A stretch of DNA of 64,000 bases, from positions 52,495 to 116,494 of the forward strand of contig JAUXPP010000141.1 of NCBI GenBank assembly GCA_030683705.1. Direction: 5' to 3'. Shown here in pieces: positions 8,456 to 17,709 of the stretch (position 1 is the stretch's first letter; each line of letters opens with the position of its first letter). Origin of the DNA: Polaromonas sp. (GTDB taxonomy: Bacteria > Pseudomonadota > Gammaproteobacteria > Burkholderiales > Burkholderiaceae_C). The notes under the pieces are model-generated. The model made no database searches, was not told where the DNA came from, and saw nothing but the letters and a program-made list of their open reading frames with translations. Both the position numbers and the translations under genes were made by a program.

Positions 8456-10258
8456 ATGCGCCCCGCCACGCCCTCCAAGCCCCGACCTGAAACGACTGGC
8501 AAGCCCGTTCCGGCGGGCCCGCTGGACTGGCGCCGCCTGGTCGAATGGCTCAGTGAAGACGGGGTAATCTCGGCCGCCGAGGCGCAGCGCACGATTGCCC
8601 GTTGTGCGCAGGTGCAAACCGCCCAGCATCCGCTGATCCGGCTGGCCAGTGTCAGCATGACCCGGGTGGCCGACGGCAAGCCGCTGGATATCGAGACCAT
8701 TGCCCAGTGGCTGGCCGGCCGCGCCGGCCTCGACTATTTGCGCATCGACCCCCTGAAGGTCGATGTGGGCAAGGTGGCTGACACCATGTCGGCGCTGTAT
8801 GCCGAGCGCCACAAGGTGTTGCCGGTTCAGGTGACGAGTGCCGAGGTGGTGATCGCGACCTCGGAACCCTTCATCACCGACTGGGTGTCCGAGGTCGAGC
8901 GGCAGGCCAAACGCAGCGTGCGCCTGGTGGTGGCGAACCCGGCGGAGATTGCCCGCTACACGGCAGAATTTTTTGCGCTCGCCAAATCGGTCAAGGCGGC
9001 GATGAAGGCCGGCGGCAACAGCGGCGCCGCCAGTTTTGAGCAGCTGGTGGAGCTCAACAAGAGCAACAAGCAACTCGACGCCAACGACCAGGGCGTGGTC
9101 CAGGTGGTGGACTGGCTCTGGCAATACGCCTTCGACCAGCGCGCCAGCGACATCCACCTGGAGCCGCGGCGCGACCAGGGCGTGATCCGTTTCCGCATCG
9201 ACGGCGTGTTGCACTCGGTCTACCAGATGCCCATGGGGGTGCACAACGCCATGACCGCCCGCATCAAGCTGTTGGGCCGCATGGATGTGGTCGAAAAGCG
9301 CCGCCCGCAGGACGGCCGCATCAAGACGCGCAACCCGCGCGGCGACGAGGTTGAAATGCGCCTGTCGACACTGCCGACGGCCTTCGGCGAAAAAATGGTG
9401 ATGCGGATTTTCGATCCCGATACCACGGTGAAGGACCTCGATGCGCTGGGCTTTTCGCAGCACGACGCGGCACGCTGGGAGCAACTCGTCAAGCGGCCGT
9501 ACGGCATTGTGCTGGTCACCGGTCCCACGGGATCCGGCAAGACCACCACGCTGTATTCGACGCTCAAGCGCATCGCCACCGAAGAGGTCAATGTCAGCAC
9601 CATCGAGGACCCGATCGAGATGATCGAGCCGGCCTTCAACCAGACCCAGGTCCAGGCGCACCTCGATTTCGACTTCCCCGAAGGCCTGCGCGCGCTGATG
9701 CGGCAGGACCCGGACATCATCATGGTCGGCGAGATCCGCGACCTGCAGACCGCCGAAATGGCGGTGCAGGCCGCCTTGACCGGCCACCTGGTGTTCAGCA
9801 CCCTGCACACCAACGACGCGCCGTCGGCGGTATCGCGCCTGATGGAGCTGGGTGTGCCGTCCTACCTGATCAACGCGACGCTGCTGGGCGTGCTGGCGCA
9901 ACGCCTGGTGCGCACGCTGTGCATGCAATGCCGTGAAAAGGACGAAGGCAGTTCGCGCGAGGCGCTGGCTGAAATCGTCAAGCCCTGGCAGATCAACGGC
10001 GGCTACCAGCCTTACAAGCCTGTGGGCTGTGTCGATTGCCGCATGACCGGCTTCATGGGCCGCATGGGCCTGTACGAGCTGCTCACGGTGACAGAGGCCT
10101 TCAAGGACAGGGTCACGCGGGAACCGAACATCGACGCCTTGCGGCGGCAGGCGGTGACCGACGGCATGCGTCCCCTGCGCCTGGCCGGTGCGCTCAAGGT
10201 GGCCGAGGGCGTGACCACCATCGAGGAAATCCTGTCCACCACCCCACCCATGGCCTAG
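8456..10258 (+). CDS. GspE/PulE-family secretion or pilus ATPase
   Basis: A 600-residue hexameric traffic ATPase. It has an N-terminal GspE/PilB-type domain, Walker A GPTGSGKTTT near residue 356, Asp and His boxes, Walker B IMVGEIRD near 421 and the tetracysteine zinc motif CMQC...CVDC at about 489-528. Such ATPases power type II secretion or type IV pilus extension from the cytoplasmic face. No pilin, inner-membrane platform or secretin gene lies beside it, so the partner machine is elsewhere. The stop codon is TAG. Confidence 0.88.
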   Translation: MRPATPSKPRPETTGKPVPAGPLDWRRLVEWLSEDGVISAAEAQRTIARCAQVQTAQHPLIRLASVSMTRVADGKPLDIETIAQWLAGRAGLDYLRIDPLKVDVGKVADTMSALYAERHKVLPVQVTSAEVVIATSEPFITDWVSEVERQAKRSVRLVVANPAEIARYTAEFFALAKSVKAAMKAGGNSGAASFEQLVELNKSNKQLDANDQGVVQVVDWLWQYAFDQRASDIHLEPRRDQGVIRFRIDGVLHSVYQMPMGVHNAMTARIKLLGRMDVVEKRRPQDGRIKTRNPRGDEVEMRLSTLPTAFGEKMVMRIFDPDTTVKDLDALGFSQHDAARWEQLVKRPYGIVLVTGPTGSGKTTTLYSTLKRIATEEVNVSTIEDPIEMIEPAFNQTQVQAHLDFDFPEGLRALMRQDPDIIMVGEIRDLQTAEMAVQAALTGHLVFSTLHTNDAPSAVSRLMELGVPSYLINATLLGVLAQRLVRTLCMQCREKDEGSSREALAEIVKPWQINGGYQPYKPVGCVDCRMTGFMGRMGLYELLTVTEAFKDRVTREPNIDALRRQAVTDGMRPLRLAGALKVAEGVTTIEEILSTTPPMA

Positions 10259-10397
10259 ACCCTGGCCGGGGCTGTCCCGCCCGCGACAAGCGTGGATTTC
10301 TGGCGCTTTTTTGCGTAAGTGAAAGCCACATGCCCCGAAGGGGCGATTCCATGCACAATCCAGCGATCCCATATTTCTTATTACAGGAGACAGAACC

Positions 10398-10886
10398 GTG
10401 CATATCAAGAGTCAAAAAGACTTCTTCTGCGGGCTGATGTTCATGGCCGTCGGCGTGGCCTTCGCGTGGGGCGCCAGCACCTACAACGTCGGAAGCGGTG
10501 CGCGCATGGGCCCCGGTTATTTCCCGCTGATGCTGGGGGTTCTGCTGGCCGTGATCGGTGCCGCCGTGACCTTCACATCGCTGGTGGTGGAGACCGAAGG
10601 CGGCGGCAAGATCGGCAAGATCGCCTGGAGGCCGCTGGTTTTTGTGATCGGCGCCAATGTCATCTTCGGCATTTTGCTGGCCGGCGTCGACAAGTTCGGC
10701 ATCCCGGCGTTCGGCCTGATCGTGGGCATTTATGCCCTGGTGTTTGTCGCCAGCATGGCCGAAGCCGGCTGGAAGTTCAAGACCACCCTCATTCTGGCGA
10801 CCGTGCTCGCCGTCGGCAGTTACCTTGCCTTCGTTGTCGCCTTGAAGCTGCAGTTCCCGGTGTGGCCTTCCTTCATCACCGGCTAA
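10398..10886 (+). CDS. tctB: Tripartite tricarboxylate transporter small membrane subunit TctB
   Basis: A 162-residue integral membrane protein with four hydrophobic helices and the N-terminal pattern of TctB (KDFFCGLMFMAVGVAFAW, then GPGYFPLMLG). TctB is the small membrane subunit that pairs with TctA in secondary, ion-driven uptake of carboxylates delivered by a periplasmic TctC. A good ribosome site (AGGAG) precedes the GTG start. tctA follows after 9 bp. The upstream gap of about 140 bp holds only a small GCCCCGAAGGGGC hairpin near 10331. Confidence 0.9.
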   Translation: MHIKSQKDFFCGLMFMAVGVAFAWGASTYNVGSGARMGPGYFPLMLGVLLAVIGAAVTFTSLVVETEGGGKIGKIAWRPLVFVIGANVIFGILLAGVDKFGIPAFGLIVGIYALVFVASMAEAGWKFKTTLILATVLAVGSYLAFVVALKLQFPVWPSFITG

Positions 10887-10895
10887 GGAAAAAAA

Positions 10896-12407
10896 ATGGA
10901 TCTGATTGCAAATTTGTCCCTGGGTTTCGGCGTTGCCTTCACGCCGATCAATCTGCTGTATGCCTTTGTCGGTGTGGTGCTGGGGACCTTGATCGGCGTG
11001 TTGCCCGGCATCGGCCCGGTGGCGACCATCGCCATGTTGCTGCCGGCCACCTACGCCCTGCCACCGGTGTCCGCACTGATCATGCTGGCCGGCATTTATT
11101 ACGGTTCGCAATACGGTGGCTCGACCACCGCGATTCTGGTCAACCTGCCTGGCGAATCATCCTCGGTCGTCACCTGTATTGACGGCTACCAGATGGCCCG
11201 CAAGGGGCGGGCGGGGCCTGCGCTCGCCGCGGCGGGACTGGGGTCGTTTTTTGCCGGCAGCGTCGGCACGCTGATCATCGCGGCCTTCGCGCCGCCCCTG
11301 ACCGAGCTGGCCTTCAAGTTCGGCCCGGCTGAATATTTTGCGCTGATGGTGCTGGGCCTGATCGGCGCGGTGGTGCTGGCCTCCGGCTCGCTGCTGAAAG
11401 CGGTGGGCATGATTGTGCTGGGTCTGCTGCTGGGCCTGATCGGCACCGACGTGAACTCGGGCGTGGCGCGCTTCAGTTTCGATGTCCCGGAACTCACCGA
11501 CGGCATCGGCTTCGTCGTGATCGCCATGGGCGTGTTCGGCTACGGCGAGATCATCAGCAACCTGTCGCAGCCCGAGCACGAGCGCGAGGTCTTCACCGCC
11601 AAGGTGTCCGGCCTGTTCCCGACCAAGCAGGACTTCAAGGACATGGCGCCTGCGGTGCTGCGCGGCACGGCCCTGGGCTCGGCCCTCGGCATCCTGCCCG
11701 GCGGCGGCGCCTTGCTGTCGGCCTTCGCGGCCTACACGCTGGAGAAAAAAATCAAGGGCCGTCCCGGCGAAGTGCCTTTCGGCCAGGGCAATATCCGCGG
11801 TGTGGCCGCACCTGAGTCGGCCAACAATGCCGGTTCGCAGACCTCCTTCATCCCGCTGCTGACCCTGGGTATTCCGCCCAACGCCGTGATGGCGCTGATG
11901 GTGGGCGCGATGACCATCCACAACATCCAGCCCGGCCCCCAGGTCATGACCAGCAATCCGGAGCTGTTCTGGGGGCTGATCGCCTCGATGTGGATCGGCA
12001 ATGCCATGCTGGTGATCCTGAACCTGCCGCTGATCGGCATCTGGATCAAGCTGCTGACCATTCCCTACCGCCTGTTGTTTCCCGCGATTGTGCTGTTCTG
12101 CGCGATTGGCGTGTACTCGACCAACAACAACACCTGGGACATCTGGATGGTGGCCATTTTCGGTGTCATCGGCTACGTGTTCATCAAGCTGGGCGCCGAG
12201 CCGGCACCCCTGCTGCTGGGCTTCATCCTGGGCCCAATGATGGAGGAAAACCTGCGGCGCGCGCTGCTGCTGTCCCGCGGTGACTGGAGCGTGTTTGTCA
12301 CGCGCCCGATTTCTGCCGGCCTGCTGGCGGTCGGCGCGCTGCTGCTGGTCATCGTGCTGCTGCCTTCCGTGAAGAGTAAACGCGAGGAAGCGTTTGTCGA
12401 GGACTGA
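10896..12407 (+). CDS. tctA: Tripartite tricarboxylate transporter large membrane subunit TctA
   Basis: A 503-residue permease with about 11-12 membrane helices and the family signatures LPGIGPVATIAMLLPATY and YGGSTTAILVNLPGES near the N-terminus. A related internal repeat (LGILPGGGALLSAF) follows in the second half. With TctB it forms the membrane part of a binding-protein-dependent secondary transporter. A strong terminator follows at once, so tctBA ends here, and the binding-protein gene beyond it is transcribed separately. Confidence 0.95.
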   Translation: MDLIANLSLGFGVAFTPINLLYAFVGVVLGTLIGVLPGIGPVATIAMLLPATYALPPVSALIMLAGIYYGSQYGGSTTAILVNLPGESSSVVTCIDGYQMARKGRAGPALAAAGLGSFFAGSVGTLIIAAFAPPLTELAFKFGPAEYFALMVLGLIGAVVLASGSLLKAVGMIVLGLLLGLIGTDVNSGVARFSFDVPELTDGIGFVVIAMGVFGYGEIISNLSQPEHEREVFTAKVSGLFPTKQDFKDMAPAVLRGTALGSALGILPGGGALLSAFAAYTLEKKIKGRPGEVPFGQGNIRGVAAPESANNAGSQTSFIPLLTLGIPPNAVMALMVGAMTIHNIQPGPQVMTSNPELFWGLIASMWIGNAMLVILNLPLIGIWIKLLTIPYRLLFPAIVLFCAIGVYSTNNNTWDIWMVAIFGVIGYVFIKLGAEPAPLLLGFILGPMMEENLRRALLLSRGDWSVFVTRPISAGLLAVGALLLVIVLLPSVKSKREEAFVED

Positions 12408-12421
12408 CGTGGCCCATCGGT

Positions 12422-12450
12422 AAAAAAGGCGCCTGCGGGCGCCTTTTTTG
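12422..12450 (+). terminator. Rho-independent terminator after tctA
   Basis: AAAAAAGGCGCC, then a short loop, then GGCGCCTTTTTT: a GC-rich stem followed by a T-run. It lies 15 bp after the tctA stop and before the tctC promoter region. Confidence 0.9.
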
Positions 12451-12521
12451 TGTCCGGGCGCCGCTACCGGGTGATAGGCCTGCCCGCGCACATAAGGGCA
12501 AAATCGTTCACAATCCTACAG

Positions 12522-13508
12522 ATGAAACGTACACATATCATCGTTGCGGCGTCGCTCTTCACGGCCTTCACGGCCATCGCACAGACGGCGCCGCCGGCCA
12601 CCGCTGCCTCGACCTATCCCGTCAAACCCATACGCATGATCGTGCCGTTCCCGGCAGGGGGTGCCACCGACATTCTGGCGCGCGCGCTGTCGCAAAAACT
12701 GGGCGAAAAAATCGGCCAGACCGTGGTGGTGGACAACCGGCCCGGCGCCGGCGGCACCATAGGCGCGGACGCGGCGTCCAAGGCCTCGCCCGACGGCTAC
12801 ACCCTGCTGCTGGCGACCTCGAGCACCCACAGCATAGGCCCGGCCATCAACCCGAAAATCCCGTACAACGCCGAGACGGATTTCACCCCGATCGCCTACG
12901 TCGCCAGCTCGCCCAACATCGTGCTGGTGCCCAACTCGTCGCCGGCCCGGTCCATGCGCGAGTTCACCGATCACGCGCGCAAGAATCCGGGCCGCCTGAA
13001 CTATGCGTCCAGCGGCAACGGCACCATCGTGCACCTGACCACCGAGTACTTCAAGGCGCAGTCGGGTACCTTCATTCTTCACATCCCTTACCGCGGCACG
13101 GCGCTGGCCATGCCGGACCTGATCAGCGGCAAGCTCGATGTGCTGTTCGACTCCTTCGTCACCGGCATGCCGCATGTCAAGGATGGCAAGTTGCGCGCCC
13201 TGGCGGTGACCAGCCTCAAACGCACCGCGCTGGCGCCCGAGCTGCCGACGGTGTCCGAAAGCCTGCCGGGCTTCGAGTCGGTGACCTGGTTCGGCGTGTA
13301 CGGCCCCAAAGGCCTGAATGCGGAGCTCACGGCCCGCGTGAACCAGGCGGTGAATGCGGCACTGGCCGATGCCGATGTCAAGGAGCGTTTCGCACGGCTG
13401 GGCGCGGAGCCCACAGGCGGTACGCCGCAGGCCTTTGCCGCCATGGTCCGGGCCGACAATGCCAAATGGAAAAAAATCATCGCCGAGCGCAAGATCACGG
13501 CCGAATAA
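12522..13508 (+). CDS. tctC: Tripartite tricarboxylate transporter substrate-binding protein (Bug/TctC)
   Basis: A 328-residue periplasmic binding protein. It has a signal peptide ending near AIAQ, the Bug-family opening YPVKPIRMIVPFPAGGATD, then VDNRPGAGGTIGAD and SPDGYTLLLAT. Bug proteins capture carboxylates or amides for TctAB-type permeases. The start at 12522 gives a clean signal peptide; the upstream in-frame extension does not. It is separated from tctBA by a terminator and followed after 39 bp by a gamma-glutamyltransferase-like gene. It may therefore be regulated with that enzyme rather than with the permease. Confidence 0.92.
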   Translation: MKRTHIIVAASLFTAFTAIAQTAPPATAASTYPVKPIRMIVPFPAGGATDILARALSQKLGEKIGQTVVVDNRPGAGGTIGADAASKASPDGYTLLLATSSTHSIGPAINPKIPYNAETDFTPIAYVASSPNIVLVPNSSPARSMREFTDHARKNPGRLNYASSGNGTIVHLTTEYFKAQSGTFILHIPYRGTALAMPDLISGKLDVLFDSFVTGMPHVKDGKLRALAVTSLKRTALAPELPTVSESLPGFESVTWFGVYGPKGLNAELTARVNQAVNAALADADVKERFARLGAEPTGGTPQAFAAMVRADNAKWKKIIAERKITAE

Positions 13509-13547
13509 GCACCTGGCCGCCTGCGGCCTCCTTCCCAGAGTGACCCC

Positions 13548-15158
13548 ATGAACTTCAATTACGACAACCCCTATTCCTCCACCCGCCTGCCGCTGTTCGC
13601 GCGCAATGTGGTGTCCACCTCGCACCCGCTGGGCGCGCAGGCCGGCCTGCGCATGCTGCTCAAGGGCGGCAACGCGGTCGACGCCGCCATCGCCGCGGCG
13701 GCGGCGATGACAATTGTCGAGCCGGTCAGCAACGGCCTGGGCAGCGATGCCTTCGGCCTGATCTGGGACGGCAAGGAGCTGCACGGCCTGAATGCCTCCG
13801 GCCGTGCGCCGCAGAGCTGGACACCGGACTACTTCCGGAAAAAATACGGCACCGATGCTCAGACCCCGCCCAAACGCGGCATGGATTCGGTCAGCGTGCC
13901 CGGCGCGGTGGCCAGCTGGGTCGCGATGAGCGAGCGCTTCGGCAAGCTGCCTTTTGCCGACCTGATGGAGCCGGCCATCGAGATTGCCGAGCGCGGCTAC
14001 CTGTTGCCGCCGGTGGTGCAGCAGAAATGGGCGGCAGCCACCGATGAGCTGAAAGGCCAGCCTGGTTTTGCCCAGTCTTTCCTGCCCTGGGGGCGTGCGC
14101 CTAACGTGGCCGAGCTGTTCCAGTTCAAGGCGGCCGGCAAGGCCTTGCGCGCGATTGCGCAGAGCAAGGGTTCGGCTTACTACGGCGGCGAGATCGCCCG
14201 CGCCATCGAGAAATTTTCGGCGCAAAACGGCGGCAGCGTCACCGCGAAGGATTTTGAAAACTACAAGCCGGAGTGGGTCAAGCCGATCGGCAAGGACTAC
14301 CGCGGCTACACATTGCACGAGATCCCGCCCAATGGCCAGGGCATTGCCGCACTGATCGCGCTGGGCATCCTCGACAAGTTCGACGTGGCCGGGCTGGCGG
14401 TTGATGGCGTCGATTCGCAGCATTTGCAGATCGAAGCCATGAAGCTGGCGTTTGCCGATGTCTACAAATACGTGGCCGAGCCATCGGCCATGGCGGTGAG
14501 CGTCGATCAAATGCTGGACGACGCTTACCTCGCATCGCGTGCCAAACTCATCGACATGAAAAAAGCCCAGGACTTCGGCGCCGGCAACCCGGTCAAGGGC
14601 GGCACGATTTACCTGACCGCCGCCGACGAGGACGGCATGATGGTCAGCTTCATCCAGAGCAACTACATGGGCTTCGGGTCCGGTTGTGTCGAGCCCGAAT
14701 ACGGCATCAGCCTGCAAAACCGCGGCCATGCCTTCAGCCTGCAGGAAGGCGCCAACCAGGTGGCCCCGGGCAAGCGGCCATTCCACACCATCATCCCGGC
14801 CTTCCTCAGCAAGGACGGCCAGCCGGTGATGTCTTACGGCGTGATGGGCGCCAACATGCAGCCGCAGGGCCACATGCAGACGCTGGTGCGCATGCTCGAC
14901 TACCAACAAAGCCCGCAGGTTGCCTGCGATGCGCCGCGCTGGCGCTACAACGCCGGTTTCGAGATCAATGTCGAATCGGCGATGGACAAGGCCACCGTCC
15001 AGGGCCTGGCTGACCGCGGCCACCGCATGGAAGTCATCAACGATTCCTACCAGGATTTCGGCGCCGGCCAGTTCATCTGGCGCGCCGGCAATCCCAAGGT
15101 CGAGGGTTACGTGGCGGCCAGCGATGCGCGGCGTGACGGCCAGGCCGTCGGTTTCTGA
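13548..15158 (+). CDS. Gamma-glutamyltransferase family protein
   Basis: A 536-residue Ntn-hydrolase-type protein. The family region LKGGNAVDAAIAAAAAMTIV lies near residues 38-57, and the putative processing and nucleophile region is GGTIYLTAADEDG near residue 350, where the precursor is normally cleaved before a Thr. GGT enzymes transfer or hydrolyse gamma-glutamyl groups. There is no signal peptide at this start, so a cytoplasmic location or a GGT-like acylase role is possible. It lies between tctC and a DMT exporter, which may form a scavenging cluster. Confidence 0.85.
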   Translation: MNFNYDNPYSSTRLPLFARNVVSTSHPLGAQAGLRMLLKGGNAVDAAIAAAAAMTIVEPVSNGLGSDAFGLIWDGKELHGLNASGRAPQSWTPDYFRKKYGTDAQTPPKRGMDSVSVPGAVASWVAMSERFGKLPFADLMEPAIEIAERGYLLPPVVQQKWAAATDELKGQPGFAQSFLPWGRAPNVAELFQFKAAGKALRAIAQSKGSAYYGGEIARAIEKFSAQNGGSVTAKDFENYKPEWVKPIGKDYRGYTLHEIPPNGQGIAALIALGILDKFDVAGLAVDGVDSQHLQIEAMKLAFADVYKYVAEPSAMAVSVDQMLDDAYLASRAKLIDMKKAQDFGAGNPVKGGTIYLTAADEDGMMVSFIQSNYMGFGSGCVEPEYGISLQNRGHAFSLQEGANQVAPGKRPFHTIIPAFLSKDGQPVMSYGVMGANMQPQGHMQTLVRMLDYQQSPQVACDAPRWRYNAGFEINVESAMDKATVQGLADRGHRMEVINDSYQDFGAGQFIWRAGNPKVEGYVAASDARRDGQAVGF

Positions 15159-15166
15159 ACCCCGCC

Positions 15167-16111
15167 TTGTCTGACATTCCAGAGGAAAAATCAGGTTCAG
15201 CCCAGGAACGACGGGCGTCGGCAGCTACCAAAAGCATAGCGGGCGGGTTGCTGCTGGCGACGCTGGGTGCCATCTTTTTCAGCGGCAAGGCGATCATTGT
15301 CAAGCTCGCCTACCGCTACGGCGTGGATGCCGTCACGCTGATCATGTACCGCATGCTGTTTGCGCTGCCTATCTTCGCGCTGATGGCCTGGTGGGCCAGC
15401 CGCGGACAGGCGGCCCTGGGCCGCAAGGACTGGCTGGGCGTGTTGTGGCTGGGCTTCACCGGTTATTACCTGGCGAGTTTCCTGGACTTCGCGGGCCTGG
15501 CTTACATCACCGCCTCACTCGAGCGGCTCATCCTGTACCTCAACCCGACCCTGGTGCTGCTGCTGGGGCTGGTGCTCTACCGCCGGCGCATTACCGCGCC
15601 GCAAATCATCGGCATGGCCATCAGTTACGGCGGCGTGGTGCTGGTGTTCGGCCATGAAATCACCCTGTTGGGGCCGGAGGCCGCCTGGGGCGCGCTGCTG
15701 GTGTTTCTCAGCGCCGTCAGTTATGCGATCTACCTGGTCTACAGCGGCGAGCTGGTCAAGCGCTTCGGCGCCCTGCGGCTGGTCGGCCTGGCCAGCACCG
15801 TTGCCTGCCTGTGCTGCCTGCTGCAGTTTGTGCTGCTGCGGCCGCTGAGTGCGGCGGCGGTGGCGCCCGAGGTGATCTGGCTGTCCCTGCTCAACGCGAC
15901 GCTGTGCACGGTCGCCCCTGTGCTGATGGTGATGATGGCGATCGAGCGCATAGGCGCCAGCCTGGCCTCGCAGGCGGGCATGGTGGGGCCGATGTCCACC
16001 ATCCTGATGGGCGTGGTGATTCTCGGTGAGCCGTTCACCGCGTGGGTGGCGGCGGGGACGGTGCTCGTGATTGCGGGGATTTTTGTGTTTACCCGTGCGG
16101 GCAAGGCCTAG
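15167..16111 (+). CDS. EamA/DMT-family transporter
   Basis: A 314-residue membrane protein with ten predicted helices and two EamA repeats, the drug/metabolite exporter fold. No ATG precedes the first helix. The TTG at 15167 is used here, 8 bp after the upstream stop, and it puts a mini-palindrome repeat inside the hydrophilic N-terminus (about residues 7-24, with ATKSIAGG from the core). A start after the repeat cannot be excluded. The stop codon is TAG. Substrate unknown. Confidence 0.82.
   Translation: MSDIPEEKSGSAQERRASAATKSIAGGLLLATLGAIFFSGKAIIVKLAYRYGVDAVTLIMYRMLFALPIFALMAWWASRGQAALGRKDWLGVLWLGFTGYYLASFLDFAGLAYITASLERLILYLNPTLVLLLGLVLYRRRITAPQIIGMAISYGGVVLVFGHEITLLGPEAAWGALLVFLSAVSYAIYLVYSGELVKRFGALRLVGLASTVACLCCLLQFVLLRPLSAAAVAPEVIWLSLLNATLCTVAPVLMVMMAIERIGASLASQAGMVGPMSTILMGVVILGEPFTAWVAAGTVLVIAGIFVFTRAGKA
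15185..15240 (+). repeat. Mini-palindrome repeat at the start of the DMT gene
   Basis: Arm AAATCAGGTTCAGCCCAGG with core GCTACCAAAAGCATAGC (15224-15240). The arm matches other copies at its TCAGGCTCCAGCCC-like part. It lies just downstream of the chosen TTG start and would be translated. Confidence 0.55.
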
Positions 16112-16135
16112 GCGCGCGGCGCTTGCTTCATGCTG

Positions 16136-16556
16136 CGTCCCCGGCTCGCCTCGGTTGCCAGGACCTGACTCCCCACTCCCACCCCTAGCCCCTCCCTCGC
16201 CCCGCTGGGCGATGGAGGGGGACCTCATGTGGCCGCGTGCGCTGCGCTCGCGTGCAAACATGACGGCCTCTTGGGATTCCCGCAAGAGAAGCGCTACGCG
16301 CTTCTCTTGCTCCGGACTTTTGCTCCCGCGTTGGCTTCCCCCACCCTTCTGTATGCGCCGAGGAGCGCAGGGCCAGACGGATCAGGGCGAGCGATTCTGA
16401 GCGAAGCGATTCGAGCTCGACCCCGGCTGGACCGAGCACCGCAGGTTGCCCGCAGCGAAGCGGAGGGACGCAGACAGCAGGGTCGCCTTTTCTTTGGTGA
16501 CTTTCTTTTGGCGAAGCAAAAGAAAGTTACTTGCCGCCGGGCAACCCCCGGCCAAC
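16136..16556 (-). repeat. Large intergenic repeat, copy B (inverted relative to A)
   Basis: About 421 bp whose reverse complement aligns with 600-1033 nearly end to end, with scattered substitutions and short indels. The nested hairpins are kept and partly compensated: the AAGAGAAGCGCGTAGCGCTT-type stem here corresponds to the AGAAGAAGCGCGCAGCGCC stem in A. It again lies between convergent gene ends. Confidence 0.82.
16501..16526. terminator. Perfect hairpin inside repeat B
   Basis: Same 10-bp arms as in copy A (CTTTCTTTTG / CAAAAGAAAG) around the complementary loop GCGAAG. It is placed to stop M48 or DMT transcription if it acts as a bidirectional terminator. Confidence 0.35.
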
Positions 16557-16624
16557 GGGCGTGTGCGAACCAGGAGGGGAAGATGCCCTCGACAGGTCCA
16601 CTCAGGACGCTGAAGAAGGCGTCC

Positions 16625-17698
16625 CTACTTTTTCACCGGAACCCGCCGCCCGGCCGGTGCAGCGGCCGCCGGCGCATTGGCGCTGCTGGCGGTGCGTGAG
16701 GCCGCCAGCCGTTCCATGCGCTGCGCCACGGTGATGGCGCCTTGTCCGCTCAGGCCGTCCAGGCGGTTGCCCATGGCCTGCTCCAGCAGGTCCAGCCTTT
16801 GCTGTGCCGGCGGGTGCGTGCTCAGCGACAGTGCAAACAGCGGGTTGTCGGGCGTCGCGGTGCGCAACTGCTGCAGCACCGCCACCAGGCCGTAGGGGTC
16901 GAAGCCGGCGCGTGCCGCCAGTGCCACGCCGTGGCGATCGGCCTCGAACTCGTCGCCCTGGTCCAGTCCGCGCGAATACAGGTCGCGTCCCAGGCTCAGG
17001 AACTGGGCTGAGACCGCGCTGGCCAGCTGGCCCTTGACCTGCGAACCAACCACCTGGGTCAGCAGGCCGGCGCGGGCCGACTTGGCCATGGCCTGCAGGT
17101 GGTGCTTGCCGGTGACATGGGTGATTTCATGCGCGAGGATGCCGGCCAGTTCGGCCTCGTCGGCCACGCCGTCCACCAGACCCTTGGTCACGAACACATA
17201 ACCGCCTGGGGCGGCAAAGGCGTTGAAGCCGGGATCATCGAGCACGCCGAAGGTCCAGGGCAGCTGCGGCCGCGAGGACTGCAGGCTGATCCAGCGCCCG
17301 AGCTGGTTGACGTAACGCTGCAGCGCCAGGTCCGGGTGCAGCGGCTTGCTGCCCAGCAACACGGCTGCCAGTTGCCGGCCGATCTCGATTTCTTTCGGTT
17401 CGTCGATCTGTTCCAGTGACTGCGACAGCAGGCCGATCAGGTTGCCGGCGTTGGCCGCCTGGCCGCCGCCGGCGGGTGCCAGTCCCGCACCCAGCAGGTT
17501 TCCGAGCACGCCTCCCGGCGACGCGGGCTGCGGCTGGGCCGGCGCTTCGGCGGGCGCCGCCTGGCGCAGGAAGGAGCCCAGCAGGTTCAAGGCCTTGGCG
17601 CCGTCCTGGCTCCAGGCGGGAGCGCCGGTCAAGGCGGCAGCCAGCGCCAGTGCGGCAAGCCCTGCGGGTCGGTACATGGCGTGGCGTGTCGTGTTCAT
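16625..17698 (-). CDS. M48-family periplasmic metallopeptidase
   Basis: A 357-residue zinc peptidase with a signal peptide (LAALALAAALTGAPAWSQ), a low-complexity Ala/Pro/Gly linker and an M48 domain. The zinc site is visible as HEITH in GILAHEITHVTGKH plus a downstream Glu in GDEFEADRHG. Relatives such as BepA/LoiP act in outer-membrane protein quality control. There is no TPR domain after the peptidase. It lies 11 bp downstream of an SH3-domain protein gene, and the two are probably one transcript. Confidence 0.88.
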   Translation of the reverse strand: MNTTRHAMYRPAGLAALALAAALTGAPAWSQDGAKALNLLGSFLRQAAPAEAPAQPQPASPGGVLGNLLGAGLAPAGGGQAANAGNLIGLLSQSLEQIDEPKEIEIGRQLAAVLLGSKPLHPDLALQRYVNQLGRWISLQSSRPQLPWTFGVLDDPGFNAFAAPGGYVFVTKGLVDGVADEAELAGILAHEITHVTGKHHLQAMAKSARAGLLTQVVGSQVKGQLASAVSAQFLSLGRDLYSRGLDQGDEFEADRHGVALAARAGFDPYGLVAVLQQLRTATPDNPLFALSLSTHPPAQQRLDLLEQAMGNRLDGLSGQGAITVAQRMERLAASRTASSANAPAAAAPAGRRVPVKK

Positions 17699-17709
17699 GA
17701 CGCAACTCC

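Larger units (their letters stand above)
16112..16624. other. 513-bp gene-free gap with large repeat
   Basis: The gap lies between the convergent DMT and M48 peptidase genes. It is almost entirely filled by repeat copy B and the degraded CTCGACAGGTCCACTCAGGA motif near 16584-16606. I see no gene in it. Confidence 0.7.

Noticed and set aside
8228-10408. 726-codon open frame opposite the GspE-type ATPase gene
   Set aside because: Antisense shadow.
12516-15023. 835-codon open frame opposite tctC and the GGT-like gene
   Set aside because: Crosses two well-supported genes on the other strand; low-complexity His/Arg/Gly translation.
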